A stretch of 64,000 nt of DNA, taken from positions 4,453,501-4,517,500 of the forward strand of contig NC_084767.1 in the NCBI RefSeq assembly GCF_028858725.1. The letters are read 5' to 3'. Every line of letters begins with the position of its first letter. Positions within the stretch are counted from its first letter, which is position 1. The notes under the pieces were generated by a model. It searched no databases and had not been told where the DNA came from. It was given only the letters and a program-made list of their open reading frames with translations. Origin of the DNA: Colius striatus. Its lineage: Eukaryota > Chordata > Aves > Coliiformes > Coliidae. Both the position numbers and the translations under genes were made by a program. Positions 27,901 to 40,424 of the stretch are shown here, in pieces.

Positions 27901-30069
27901 AGCTGGGCAGGAAGCCTCTGTGGACAGTGGATACCCACAACTGCTGTGGGGAGGCACTATGGTGGGAGCCACTGGCATGGCCACCACCCACACAACAGCA
28001 GGAGAGGACTTGGAACACTTATGTGTTCAGACAGTACTTGCCAGAGGGTTGGAGCTCACCAAGAAACTCTACTCAGGGCAAAACCAGAAGGCTGCCCTTG
28101 GGCGATGTGTGATGGAGGAGACAGGCCCTCGAGGCTGAGGGAGGAATCAATGTGCTGAACAGGGAGAGGCTGAGCAAGCACTGAGCAGCAGAGCTGGGCT
28201 ATGGGGAGCTTTGGGATGCTTAAAGCAAGATACAATGCAACTCCTGCAGGAATGCCATCTTAACCTGGGATATTCACCCAGGGCCAGCAAACAGAGGCAC
28301 TGCAGAGGAGCCCCGGCAGCAGGCAAAGTGCAGCAACCCTGCTGCTCTCTGTGCATTTAAACACGAGAATGCACATTTCACACTACATTCTCCCCAAACC
28401 ACACACTTTGAACTGCACCTGCTATTTTAGGATCCAACAAAGAGGGAGATTGAGCAATGCCAAGGTCTTCCAGCATAACTAAACCATTAAGGAGCAGGAA
28501 CCTCGACAGCACCCTAATCGTGGAGCTCTTTGCTAAGTGTAATCTCACCACAGAGAAGCAAAGAGAGAAAACCTGAAAAGCCTCTGACCAAATTCACAGA
28601 CTGATAAGGAAACATCAAGTTTTAGGGGCTTAAGGCAGCCAGCTGTTGGGAAGTGGAAAGCAGTCGCACCCCAAACAGCAACCTCAGAGCTCCCTGGAAA
28701 CTTTCCAGAGGGACTTTTTTTTGTTTCCTGGAGGTGGGCAGAGGGGTGGGAGGGGGAAAAGAGGAGGAGAACTGGAAAATGCTGCTTTGCCAAGAAGAGA
28801 CATCAGCAGACGAGTATCCATTTCAATTAAGGTTTCAACTCGAATGGTAAAACCTAACCACTAAAGCTAAAAGGAATTGTAATGTTTCAAGTGACTCACC
28901 ATGGGGAAAGCTTTTCATTAAAAATAAAGAAAAACCAAGAGAACATTTTACACACACTGAGCTGAGTTTCTTTCTCTGCTAAAACTGAAACACTAACCTT
29001 CCTCCCGCCTTAGGATGAGGAAAGTTCACCATTTTGAAGAGCTGTGCAGCTTCCCAGCTGCCTTGGCACTCCGTAATGCTGAACACAAAGCCTTCTTCAG
29101 TGGCCATTTCATCACCCATGACATAACATGCATGCAGTTAGAAAAAAAATGGCATTGCAACTTTCTGTTGATTGGCTGAGAACTCCAGGATTTGGGTCTT
29201 TGTAAGAGGTGCTGGCAGCTTCCACATCCCAGTGCTCTCCAAGGCTGGGGAAGGGCAATGCCTGCTGCCAGCAGCAGCTCTACAGACAGGGAAGGAGACC
29301 CTCAGCTTCCTAAAAATGATCCTTTCCTCCATTTGTCAGCAATATTCATTCCCCCAAAAAAAGAACATGGCAGCTGCACTCTGCAAAGCAGAACACCTCA
29401 GCCAGCCCTCACCACAGCAATGCCTGGGGTTAAGCTGTCCACCCACCCAAGAGTGAAGTTGCACAAAACAGCTGAACCAACTGAACTTTTCCCTGAACTG
29501 AACTTTTCCCAAGACAGGAAGAGGTCTCACCTCCAACATCCTCATTCCTGCCTTTCCCAGAGCCACCCCAAGTTTGTAGGGATGTGGGCTGGTTTGCTGA
29601 CAGCTTGAGGAGGTGTGTGAGTCAGCCCCAAACCACTTGCCAAAGGAAGCATTTCTCAAAGTCTGCTACAACCAAGTATCATCTTCTTCTCCAAAATGGT
29701 CAAGTACCAGACCATGGTTGATGGTGAATGATCAGTCAGCAGGCTGAGCTGGCATTGCAAAGTGGGAGAACTCTCTGAAAGGTGCATGACAACATCTTGC
29801 ATATTAAAAAATACTTGGTTTGGCTGATTTAGTAGGGTGTCAGCATTAACCAACAGATGGTTTTACTTGGTCTACATCAGCACTGAAAAAAAGACATTGG
29901 AATGAAAGCTATTTCTTGCCCAAAACCCTAAATGTTCTAACAAAGGCAGTATTACAACAATAAATTCACCAATCTTAATTACATCTCCCAGTCCCCATCT
30001 CCAAGATCTATTTTCCACACTGCCAGGTAAAGACATCCATAAACATCACTTGTAATTCACCTCTCAGTG

Positions 30070-30392
30070 ACTCACCTCTACCACAAAGGCCTCAAGGTCA
30101 GTCTCTTCTCCCCAGTAATGAATGACAGGACAAGTGGAAATGGCCTCACGTTGTGCCAGGGGAGGTTTAGATTGGAGATTAGGAAGAACTTTTTCCCTGA
30201 GAGGGTTGTTAAACACTGTCCCAGGCTGCCCAGGGAGGTGATGGAGTCCCCATCCCTGGAGGGATTTAAAAGATGCATAGCTGAGGTGCTGAGGGACGTG
30301 AGTTAGTGGTGAGCTGGGCAGTGTGAGGGCAGGGGTTGGACTGGATGATCTTGTAGGTCTTTTCCAACCAAAATGACTCCATGGTTCTATAA
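30070..30392 (+). mobile_element. CR1 LINE 3' fragment
   Basis: The plus strand carries the last part of CR1 ORF2 (motifs like [10 protein letters not shown] and [11 protein letters not shown]), a stop and the 3' tail with GGTTGGACTGGATGATCTTG and a terminal TTCTATAAT. It belongs to the same older CR1 type as the copies at 18943 and 56957. It is in SH3PXD2B intron 2, antisense to the gene. Confidence 0.92.
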
Positions 30393-32544
30393 TATGGTGG
30401 AATTAAGGCAGGGAAAATGCTGTGTCTCCTCATCACAAGAGAGACCACTTTCCATGTAGGCTATTGCTCGCATTGCAATCCTAGACAACACTAGAATCAA
30501 AAAGTTACTATAACACAGAGTGCAGAGCAGCATCCTGCAGCCCAGGGATGCACTGAGGCCACGAGGCAATGGGAAGATGAGCAGAAGGGCTGCCACACAT
30601 CCAGCAGCACCACAACACCCCCGTGGTGGTGGAGAAGCAAAGCCTCAGCTGCTGGCAGGAAAACCACAGAGTCTCCATGGCACCACAGAGGGGACGGGCT
30701 GGCTGCCAGAGCCTCACAGCATCTGCCCACTGGTACCATGTCACGTTTTCCCCTCTCCATTTTCTGGTTAACGAGGTTCCCCTCCCTGTTGCTGGCTGGC
30801 TGGAAGGCATGAATCATGGAGGAAGGGCAGATCCTGCACACCCATCCTTCTGTCCCTGCAAGGTCTCCCCTAACCCAGCCAACAGAGCAGCCCCACTGCA
30901 GCTAGCACAGACCTGCCTTCCTCATCGCTCCTGCACAATGCCTATCTATGCTGGGTCCCAGCAATGGGAAGGAGGAGCCAGACAAGCCTCAGGTCAGAGA
31001 GCATCCAGGAGAAGGGGAAAAAACATGCAAGGAAAGTAAGAGGAGAGGAGCATCACTTCTGGGATGGGAGTGCAAGTGGTTAAATTCTTCACTTGCCCTC
31101 AAGCCCACTGGAAGCACAGGGAGTTCAGTGCAGAGGTCCACACCTCGCTTTGCAAGGGGACTCCAAGACATCCTTCAGGGAAAGCTCTTTCCTCAGGCAG
31201 TGCAGGAGCAGCCTGGGAGACCTGCCACAGCCTGATGTGATCAAACAAAAGGCAAAGAAGGGAGAAATCAAGATGGTGGAAAAACACATCATCCCTTCAG
31301 CTTCATCACCTCCCCCTGCAAGGGCAGGACAAGCCCAGAACCACCATCTTGCTCGGTCTCTCCCAGCTCTTATTTCCATCTTCTACTCACAATAAAACTG
31401 CAGAGATGCTTCCAGGATGCCCAAGATATGTGTGTGGTACATGCTATGGTCCATATTACATCCTATGGATTTAGTAATATAAATAAATGAGCCATTTTAC
31501 TAAAACTCAGCACTCTGGGGTACTGACTCCTTTGCACTGATTTACTGCAATCCATCCTCCCCAGGCAGCATCCATCAGTTTGAAACGGGTTCATTTCGGA
31601 TCCAGGGCTGCTGCCACGTGATATAAATTGCAGGTCTTTCCACCAGAAAACTGAGCTGTGTTCAATTGATGAAGAGCACAGGTAGAGGCTGGGGCTCACA
31701 GCAACCCAGACCCACACCAGCCTCACTAACCATCCTCCCCACCACAACCAGCTCCTGGCAAGCACCTGGGCACCTCCTCCCGTGGGCAGCAGCCAGGAGA
31801 AGGGTCACCAGCCAGCTCCTGCCCTCCTGAGGATTCTGCTCAGCCCTACCAAGAACGGGGGGCTGCTGAATTTCCAGGGCTTTCTCATCAAGGAACTGGG
31901 GAGTGGAAGAGCATTAGCTCACCCCTGAGACAGGGAGAGGGGTGTAACCCCTCACCTTGTGTTACAGGTCAACTTTGAAACACCACATTACTAAAAGCGT
32001 CACCAAACAAAACCACACCAGATTGTCAGCAAGAGATCTCAGCTCCATCCCTGAGGATGCAAAACTTTTAACCTCCCCATTTTTCTGCCTTCCCCCTCCC
32101 TGGGTTACACTCAGCACAGGCTCCCCTCCAGATCGCACCCACCAAGTGATGCTCGGCGTGGGACGTACCTCCCCCAGGACTGGGAAGCAAAGGCTGCCAG
32201 CGCTGGCTCTGCCAAGTTTCCAGAGGGAAAGAGACCAGAGGGTGCCAAGAGAGATGAATGAACAGAGCACAGGCTCAGAAGCCAGCCCTTCTTTGCCACA
32301 GGGCCACCACAGCAGCACCAGGCAATGAGCCTGGCAACAAGAAGGGATCATCTGAAGGGAGCAGGCAGAGACTCAGGGCAAACCAGCAAGAAGCAAAACT
32401 GCTCTGGAGGCAAGAGAGAGGGCTGCAGAAACCTGGCTAGGGTGCAGAGACAGCCTGCAGAGCCATGCTTGGAACAGAAGGAAAGGGCAAATGCTGGCCG
32501 TCAGCTTGGAATAAACCAAAACTCGTTGAGTAAACTACTTTACT

Positions 32545-32728
32545 GTTGAGGTGAGGGAGCCCTGGCACAGGCTGCCCAGAGGGTGTGTGGAGGCTCCTTC
32601 CTTGGAGGTCTTCAAGACCCACCTGGATGCCTTCCTGTGTGACCTGATCTAGGTGGCTTCTGCAGGGGGGTTGGACTAGATGATCTCTAAGGGTCCCTTC
32701 CAACCCCTACCATTCTGTGATTCTATGA
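32545..32728 (+). mobile_element. CR1 LINE 3' end (about 180 bp)
   Basis: The sequence starts within the final ORF2 codons (GTGAGGGAGCCCTGGCACAG) and runs to the 3' tail with GGGGGGTTGGACTAGATGAT and TTCTGTGATTCTATGA. It is very close to the copies at 36994-37835 and 44159-44836, and so belongs to the same, probably younger, subfamily. Confidence 0.93.
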
Positions 32729-35700
32729 GTACTGTTCTCAGCAGTGTCCTGAGAAAGGCTTTAGCTATGGGAACTGACAATCAGGTGTGCCCTGGGAACC
32801 TCCATCCGACACACACTTTCGGGTAGGACAGGCTGCCCTTCCCCAGGGCAGGGCATAGCCCCAGGCAGCTCACAGCCCTGGCTGCCAGGAGCTCGCTGCC
32901 AGGCACAGCACGGCACGCAGCAGCCAGTCAGGGGGCCAGGGGGAGCCAAGTGCAGCTCCACTGACCAGCCTTGGCACTGCACACATGGGAATGCGCTGGC
33001 TCCCGGCTGCCAAATGCTGGAAAGCTATAAATGGGAGACATTTGGAGAGAGGAAAAAAAGTAAGGAGCCAGCTTTTAACAAGGCTGAAGTGCATTGGGCT
33101 GTGCATGTTCTTTGTGGAGGGAGAGAGGAGGAGAATGATCATCTTTGATGTGCTGCTGGAAAAATACTGGCTATTTCTTCTACGGAGATAGTCCTGACTT
33201 GATGAAAAGTGTTTCTCCTTCTCTTTAGCTCCGTGATGGCAATTCACTGCTGCTATACCTCTGCATATGGTGCTTCAGCCCAGAGCTCTCAGTACAGTCT
33301 GGGCACAGAGCAAGAAAAGTAAGTCTCTGGTGTTTTGTAGCAGGAACCTCACCATAGGAAGCTGTGAGTTTTCTCTGGTCCTTTGTCACGCAAGGGCCTG
33401 TCTTTCATGATTCAGCTGCCCAAGAGTGAGATCCTGGTGATTTATTTTTGTGGTGGGGTGAAACCACCAAGTACATTGTACATGCAACAGGGCAGAATTC
33501 TGCTGAACTCCACAAACCCTGGAGGGAAATAGAAATCCCCAAAGTGTTGAAATACGATTCCTGTTACGAAATTGCTATGGAAAGAGCTCTGTTTACAAGC
33601 CCTGGACACAAAGAGACATCTATCTCCTGCAGCCACAGCATGGCTTTGGAGTTTCTGCATCAAAGAGGTTGCCAGGACCAGGCGCGACTCAGAAGAGGGG
33701 TGAAAGCGGTGCCTCAGCTTGTGTTCCCATCTCAAGGAGCCTTGTGCTGTTTGGGACATGTTACTGGGCATGCCTGCCCTTTGCTTTCCACATATAGATA
33801 ATTAACACTTATTTCACCTTTTTGATCTGTGGACCCTGCCAGGAGCCCAGCTTAAAGAAGAGAGGAGGAAGAGGAGAAGTGCAGGCAGGAGAAGGCAAGC
33901 ATGGGACCTGCAGTACTGGAAGCAACACACAAGGCTCATTTTCATTTTTCAAGAGTCCAACTGCCTGAAACAGGCTGATGAGAACAATTCTTCTCTGTGT
34001 GCCAGCTAGTGTCTTCTGAGCCTGTTTTAATGTAGTGCTTTATTTAGAGACACTCTGAATGACTAAGATACTGATTATCCCCCACTCCCCATCATTGCCT
34101 GGTGGCTTCATGTCTACAGCACATGAAGAACCCACTTCCAGAAGGGCTAATCTGTCTTCCACAGCAAAATAACATGCACAGACCATTGCTTTCTGCCAGT
34201 TTTCTCACAGAAGTAGGCACCACTTCAATAGCCTATTTTTTTTTGGTGTTACACAGAAAGCTGTTGGCCCGAGGGCTGCAGGACTCTCTCCAAGATGACA
34301 TCGCTCCAGGTGGGTCAAAGCTGAAAGTTTCCAGCTAAGAACCTGAAGGATTTGTTAAACATATGGACAAATGAAAGGACTGGGAAACACACTCGATGCA
34401 CATGCAGAAAGGAGTTGGGGGAGAGAGCCAAACCCATTTGTAAGGTTGCTTAAAATCCTCAGTTTTTCTGTCTGAATCGTGCAGCAAGCACGTTTACTCC
34501 AGCCTACGTCACGTCTCCAGCCCTTGGCTCAAAACTAAACTCCTGTGCAGAGGAGCAGCCACACAGCATCACCCTCTCCTACAGCCTTCAGCTGGGACAA
34601 GGACTGAAGAAGAGGTTTCTTAATGCCAGGGAAAAGAGCCCTGGGGTAACCTGTCCCCAAGGAGGGCAACCCTGAATGGCAATTTGATATTTAAGGGCTT
34701 GCAGCTGCCTGCCAGAGGAGAAGCTACTGCCTCAGTGGTGAGAAGGCAGGACACGACCAAGCCTGCTCCAAGGAGGAGGTGTGATACCTGGCTCCATCAC
34801 AGCTCACAAGCAGCTCACTTTGTGACCAACCAGATTCACTCCCAAACGTGGAGACTCAAGCTTTGCTGCCCAGGATGCAAAACAAGACAGGACTGAAGAG
34901 CAAAGGCTCCTACTCAAAAGGCAGAGGAAGCTTGAGGACATGGAGCAGGGCTCCTGCCCAGGGAAAGCACGAGGGCTGGTAATAGCAGGAAGGGTGGAAT
35001 AAGGTCGGGTTGCGTGTATGGACGTTTTAGGAGCACAGCATGACAATAGCAGCTCTTGGTCACATGAAGACTTGAAGTGACTACCATCGTGGCTGATGAG
35101 CTCATAATTACAGAGTGGGGAAAAAATGTTTCTTTTTGGGGGTTTCCATTGAAAAAAAACCAAAACCATGCAAAATAGAAGCCAGTGTCTGTTCTGTAAC
35201 CAACAGTGCTGCTCCTTACAGCCAAGGGTTTCAAGAGGATCCTTCCAAAAGGCTTGTTAACCTCCTCCCGAGTGACACAGCCACTGTGGTCCAACGGAGC
35301 CCCAGGGCCACTGCCCAGCTCTGCCCTCCCCAAAGGGCTGAAGCATCTCTCAGGCACACGGGATCCCCCACCCTCTGCCTCTGCCCTCCAGAAACAGCCA
35401 CTCACAGATACCATCAGCAGCTTCCACGCCAGCTAACGTTTCCAGTGTACCTGCCAGCCCCAACGAGTGTCCAAAATACAACTGGCACCTTCACAAGCAT
35501 CAATCTTTGTGCCTTTATTTCTTAGGAACAGTATCCATCTGCTCCCAATAGCTCACATCTGGCACACTGAGCATTACGAAAGGACCTCAATCCTATTTGA
35601 AGGAAATTATGCTTCCAGCCAAGAGACTCAAGCAGAACTGCATTTAGCATTTGTAGCTACAAATTTACTACAAATCATACAGTTACCCAAGGTTTCAAAG

Positions 35701-36993
35701 TTTAGAGCTACAATTCCATCTAGGATTTGGTTTCTAATCCCTACATCACCGTGGGACAGAAAACATTTATACAGAAAGCATGGAGAAGAGGTGGTAGGAA
35801 CCTAAGCACAGAGGTAAACACTCCTGAGCACTGTCCAGGTCGATGAAGATTTCCTCCTGCAATGAGCAGGAGGTGGAGGTATTCCTCAGCTTAAGCACTG
35901 GCTGGCATAGTATGCCAAGCCTTCCTGGGATGACCCTGCTGCAGGCTATGACCTGTGTGTTGTCCAAAAGATGAGGGCCACCACTTCATCTGCTCAAAAC
36001 ACTGGACCAGGATGAGGGGGAAGCAGCCTGTGCCTCGTGCTTGGATATAGGAGCTAAACTACAGGATGAGCATTGGTCACCATCCCTTAGAGAAGAGGTG
36101 ACAACCTCCATGTTTGGCCATGACATGAAAACAGGTAATTAGGCAGAAAGAGGAGGTCTTGCCACCCGTGGAAGGGAAAAGCAGGGTGGTGCTTGGCAAA
36201 GCTGCCACTGCAATGAGCTGTGAACCAGGACTTTGGCAGAAGAGGGCTGGCCATGGGTATCAACACCAGCCAAAGGAAGAGCTCTGGAAGTTCACAGTAT
36301 TCAGACAAAACCTTGAACACTCCCAGCTGATAACAGCACACCACTTGCAACATCCTCCATCCCGATACCGGTCTGACATCCCTGCATCCAGAGGGAGCAG
36401 AGACCAGCAATGGGCAAACCCCAGGCTTCCCCTCTTCTTTGACTGAGCTGGAGGTTTGTGTCTTGAGTGTCATTCCTGCCTGGCTAGGGAGGGGAGGACA
36501 CTCTGGTTGCAGTGGGAGCAGGCTAGCTGGCGAGGCTGTCAGTAGTAAGCATGCATGTGTTTTAATTGGCCCTGCTCCTAAAATAATTGTCTGGCCACAG
36601 TAGAAGGTGACAAGTGCCTCAGCTGTGGCTCCACAGGGACTATCAGGAGAAAATCCCCAAACACTCTCACAACCAGGCCTGGGCTGCTCTGAACTGCAGC
36701 ATCACACCAGCCTGGGGGTGAGACCCCATCGACCTCACTCCTACCTCAACAAATACCCTGTCCTCACTCCTACTCAGATCCAGTTTGCCTCCTTGTCCTC
36801 CTGCCTGGGCTCAATAGGAGGGTCACTGACAGCCAAAAAAGGGTGCACCAACCTTCACCCCAAAGTGGTCAGAGCTGCTATGGAAAAAACAAGACCCTGC
36901 TTCAGCTTCTGACAGGAACATGGAAAGTGCAGCCAGAATCACTGGGATCACAGATATTAAATTAACAAATACCTCTACTCAAAACTTTTCCCC

Positions 36994-37835
36994 AGAGGCT
37001 GTGCTGCCAGTCAGTGGGATCTCAACTGGCTGGAGAGTTGGGCACAGAGGAACCTCATGAGGTTCAACAAGGACAAGTGCAGAGTCCTGCAGCTGGGAAG
37101 GAACAACCCCCTGAACCAGGCCAGGCTGAGGTCGAACTGCTGGAGAGCAGCTCTGCAGAGAGAGACCTGGGAGTGCTGATTGATGATAAGCTAAATATGA
37201 GCCAGCAATGTGCCCTCGTGGCCAACGAGGCCAATGGCAGCCTGGGATTCATCAAGAAGAGTGTGGCCAGCAGGTCAAGGGAGGTTCTTCTCCCTCTCTA
37301 ACTCTGCCCTGGTGAGGCCTCATCTGGAGTCCTGTGTCCAGTTCTGGGCTCCTCAGCTCAAGAGGGACAGGGAAGTGCTGGAGAGAGTCCAGCACAGGGC
37401 CACCAAGATGATCAGGGGACTGGAACATCTTTCATACGAGGAAAGGCTGCAGGAACTGGGGCTGTTTAGTCTGGAGAAGAGGAGACTGAGGGGTGATCTT
37501 ATTAACATGTATAAATATCTAAAGGGTGGGTGTCAGGAGGTTGGGACATCCCTTTTTTCTATAGTAGACAGTAATAGGACAAGGAGTGATGGGATGAAGC
37601 TGGAACATAAAAAGTTCCACTTAAACATAAGAGAAAACTATTTCCCTGTTTCAGTGAGGGAGCCCTGGCACAGGCTGCCCAGAGGGGTTGTGGAGGCTCC
37701 TTCCTTGGAGGTCTTCAAGACCCACCTGGACATGTTCCTGTGTGACCTGATCTAGGTGACCCTGCTTCTGCAGGGGGGTTGGACTAGATGATCTCTAAAG
37801 GTCCCTTCCAACCCTACCATTCTATGATTCTATGA
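36994..37835 (+). mobile_element. CR1 LINE copy, about 840 bp, frameshifted
   Basis: A 5'-truncated CR1 on the plus strand. The reverse-transcriptase C-terminal part is open from about 37014 to 37301, then a small insertion in the run CTCTCTAACTCTG near 37298 shifts the frame. The rest is open in the next frame to a stop at about 37755, followed by the typical tail ending TTCTATGATTCTATGA. It lies in SH3PXD2B intron 2, antisense to the gene, 2.5 kb downstream of exon 2 in transcription order. Confidence 0.95.
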
Positions 37836-40343
37836 TCCATGGTCCACGATTGCTCAAGGACAGAAGTATGAATAAACTGGAACGGATTTTCACTGGATAA
37901 CGTGAAAGACAGATTAACATGAAAGACAGATTCTTGACATGAAGATCACCTGCAACTCAAGTTTCCAATTCTTCCTCCAACACATCACAAAGAAGCAGAG
38001 CTGGACCCAGGAAAAATACCTTTCCCTCTGCTTTCAGAAGCAGCTGAAGCATTTTAACCAATCAGTTACTTTGTGGCCTTTTTTCTTTGGTCTTTTTTTT
38101 TAATAACCAGAGGCATGAATAATTTCCAGCATGGAAAATTTCTGCCTAAAGAGCTAAAATTGGCATAGAATCATCCACCAGTCATATAATAAAAGCCTCC
38201 AGCAACGGCACCAGTCAGTGCTACCAAGCCTACCTAGAGCATTTTTTTCCACTGTGCTCAGAGGATCTGTTTCACTCCTTGCCTTTCGATCCAATTTCCA
38301 CCGTACCGCACCACAAGTTTAAAATGAGGACACCAGGAAGCATGTGTGATAAGGGGGAAGGAAGGGAAAACCCACAGTTTCATTCATTCTTTCAACAGAG
38401 CCAAAAAGGAGTGGTTACTTTTTTCTTTCTCCTTTTTTCTTTCTCAGATAAAGCTGCAGGGCACTGGGAAAGGGGGAGATGTTTGCTTTAAACTTTGCCA
38501 TCTGTATCATGATACGTATCTCTACATAAAGCACCTCTGTCTCTGAAGGTGCTCCAGGGTGTTTTGCGGAGCCAGTTTGAGTCTCTGGCTCCAGACAGGC
38601 TCCAGTGACCATGCTTTCCATCTAGGTGCATGCACAGCTCCAGCCAGGATGGAAGGGCAGGAAGAGAGGAAGGATGGCCACTATTGCCCTACATGTCCTT
38701 CCCCACGAGGAGCAAGGCAACCCAGGGATACAGCACAGCTGGAGGCATTGCTTTATCACATAGAAACCCCAAAAGACTGTGCCCCACTTGCAGCAAATGA
38801 TGGCACAAGCTTGGGCACCACCTTGGAGCACCAACGAAGACGAGATGCTGCAGAGAAGGAAGCAATGAGTTCTGTTTCCTTCCAGCCCTGGCTTCTGCCC
38901 AACAGCTGTTCCCTGCTTGTTTACTTTAATATTTCCTTGGTTACACAAGCAGCTGCACACAGCTTAACCCCTGCCTGCACCAGCAGCCGCCTGTGCCACT
39001 CTACCTTACCTTGCTCGCCGTGATGCTGCAGAAGTGCACCATGGGGCAGGGCAGGGACACCCAGACTCTTGCCAAAGCTGAGGCTCCCACTGCTGGCAGG
39101 GGCTTACTCATAATGGTCACCCTCATGGCTATGTCCATGCGTCTGCAGAAGGTGCCTTGTTGGGCAGGGGACAGGGCCCCATAGATGTGAGCAGCCGTCT
39201 CACAGAACCCCAGGCTTTGTAAGCTGCTCTGCAGCCAACTGACCAGCTGAATGTGGAAAAGCCATCTGGATTCCCATGGGCTTGCTCCACTGGGCAAGCC
39301 CAGATGTGCTGTAATTGTACTTGTGTCTGGATGCAGCAATTTCAAGAAAGGCATCCTCACTCCCAAGCAACCACAGCACCCTTTCAAATAAAACATACAG
39401 CGATGCTCAGCTTCAGGTGAGCATGTGGCTGGAGGCAGAGAGTGCCCAGCTCCTCTCCAAGTCCCACACACAGGCCAGGAGGGACATGCCAGGGACTCTT
39501 GGGGTAGCTGCTGACAGTCCATAGATCACTTCATGCACTTTTCTTTCTCATCTGCACAGAGCCTGTTCCAGCAGCTCAGTTTGTGTTTTGGCTCATAAAG
39601 CTCACCCAGACCCCTTGGCTCATCTCCACCAAGGAGAGGGTGGAAAACACCCTTTGCCTGCTCACTCAGAACACCAGCTTCAGCTTTCTGCAACCCAGTC
39701 TGTCCCAATTGCCTTTCCAACTTCCTCCCTTCCAGCTTCACCTGCCTCCCAGCTCCTCCCTGCACTCCCAGACCTGCTGCCCTCCGTGCTGGCACTGCTC
39801 TGCACAGGCCACTTCCCCAGCGCCTGCTCCCTGAGATGCCAGACAGCAGGACACAGACCCAGGGAATCAGTCCTGTTTTGCTGTGATAGCAGCTGGGATA
39901 AGGCACTGTATTACTTCCAAAGGAATGGAATTTGGGCCTAATTTTAACAAATTCATCCCTGCCCCCCAGCCAAAGCAAACAAAAAATCCCATCAAAAACC
40001 CCACTATTTGCAGAGTTTTTTGTTGCAGGAATTCAAACATACCTACACAGCCCTGCATGCATTCAGGGAGGGACAGACCTTGAACACTGCAATATGCAGA
40101 AGACCCAGCGTGTCCCCACTGACATGCAAGAGGCACTGGAGCAGAGGCAGTCCAGCTTTTGAGGTTGTTTTGTTCTTGCCTTCTCAAGGATGACCAAAAT
40201 TGCTTTTAAGTTTCCTCAAATCAAAACACTTTCTGGTAGATTACAAAAGGAATGCTCAGCACAAGGCAAAACCCACGCTTCTCAACTGACCACAGCTTTC
40301 AACCCTCTAAAGCCCAAACCCCAAGAACTGGCACAATGCTTAC

Positions 40344-40424
40344 CTGCAGGTCAAAGAACTTGCTGTACCGCCGGTATATGACTTCTGTGGAGCCATGGGA
40401 CCAGGTGACTTTGATAATGTACAC
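40344..40424 (-). CDS. SH3PXD2B: SH3PXD2B coding exon 2 (PX domain residues 25-51, RRY lipid-binding motif)
   Basis: An 81-nt exon between an AG acceptor (40425-40426) and a GTAAG donor (ending at 40339-40343). It encodes 27 residues, from VYIIKVTW to SKFFDLQ. It carries the PX motif RRYSKF; the first two arginines are residues 42-43 and help bind 3-phosphoinositides. From memory, the human residue equivalent to Arg42 (human Arg43) is changed to Trp in Frank-Ter Haar syndrome. The exon starts and ends in phase 0, so its loss would keep the frame but remove the lipid-binding motif. Compared with remembered human sequence there are three conservative differences (K29, H34, V39). Similar CR1 copies in opposite orientation lie on both sides. 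Confidence 0.97.

Larger units (their letters stand above)
17877..40343 (-). other. SH3PXD2B: SH3PXD2B intron 2
   Basis: A 22.5-kb intron, the largest in the window. It holds four CR1 copies (18943-20050, 30070-30392, 32545-32728 and 36994-37835), an AC repeat near 21766, a degenerate tandem repeat at 27785-27900, and two AT-rich blocks that look like conserved elements (22700-23010 and 33000-33190). No extra exon was recognised. Confidence 0.9.

Noticed and set aside
37210..37755. 181-codon plus-strand frame
   Set aside because: It is the C-terminal part of CR1 ORF2 after a frameshift, not a host gene.
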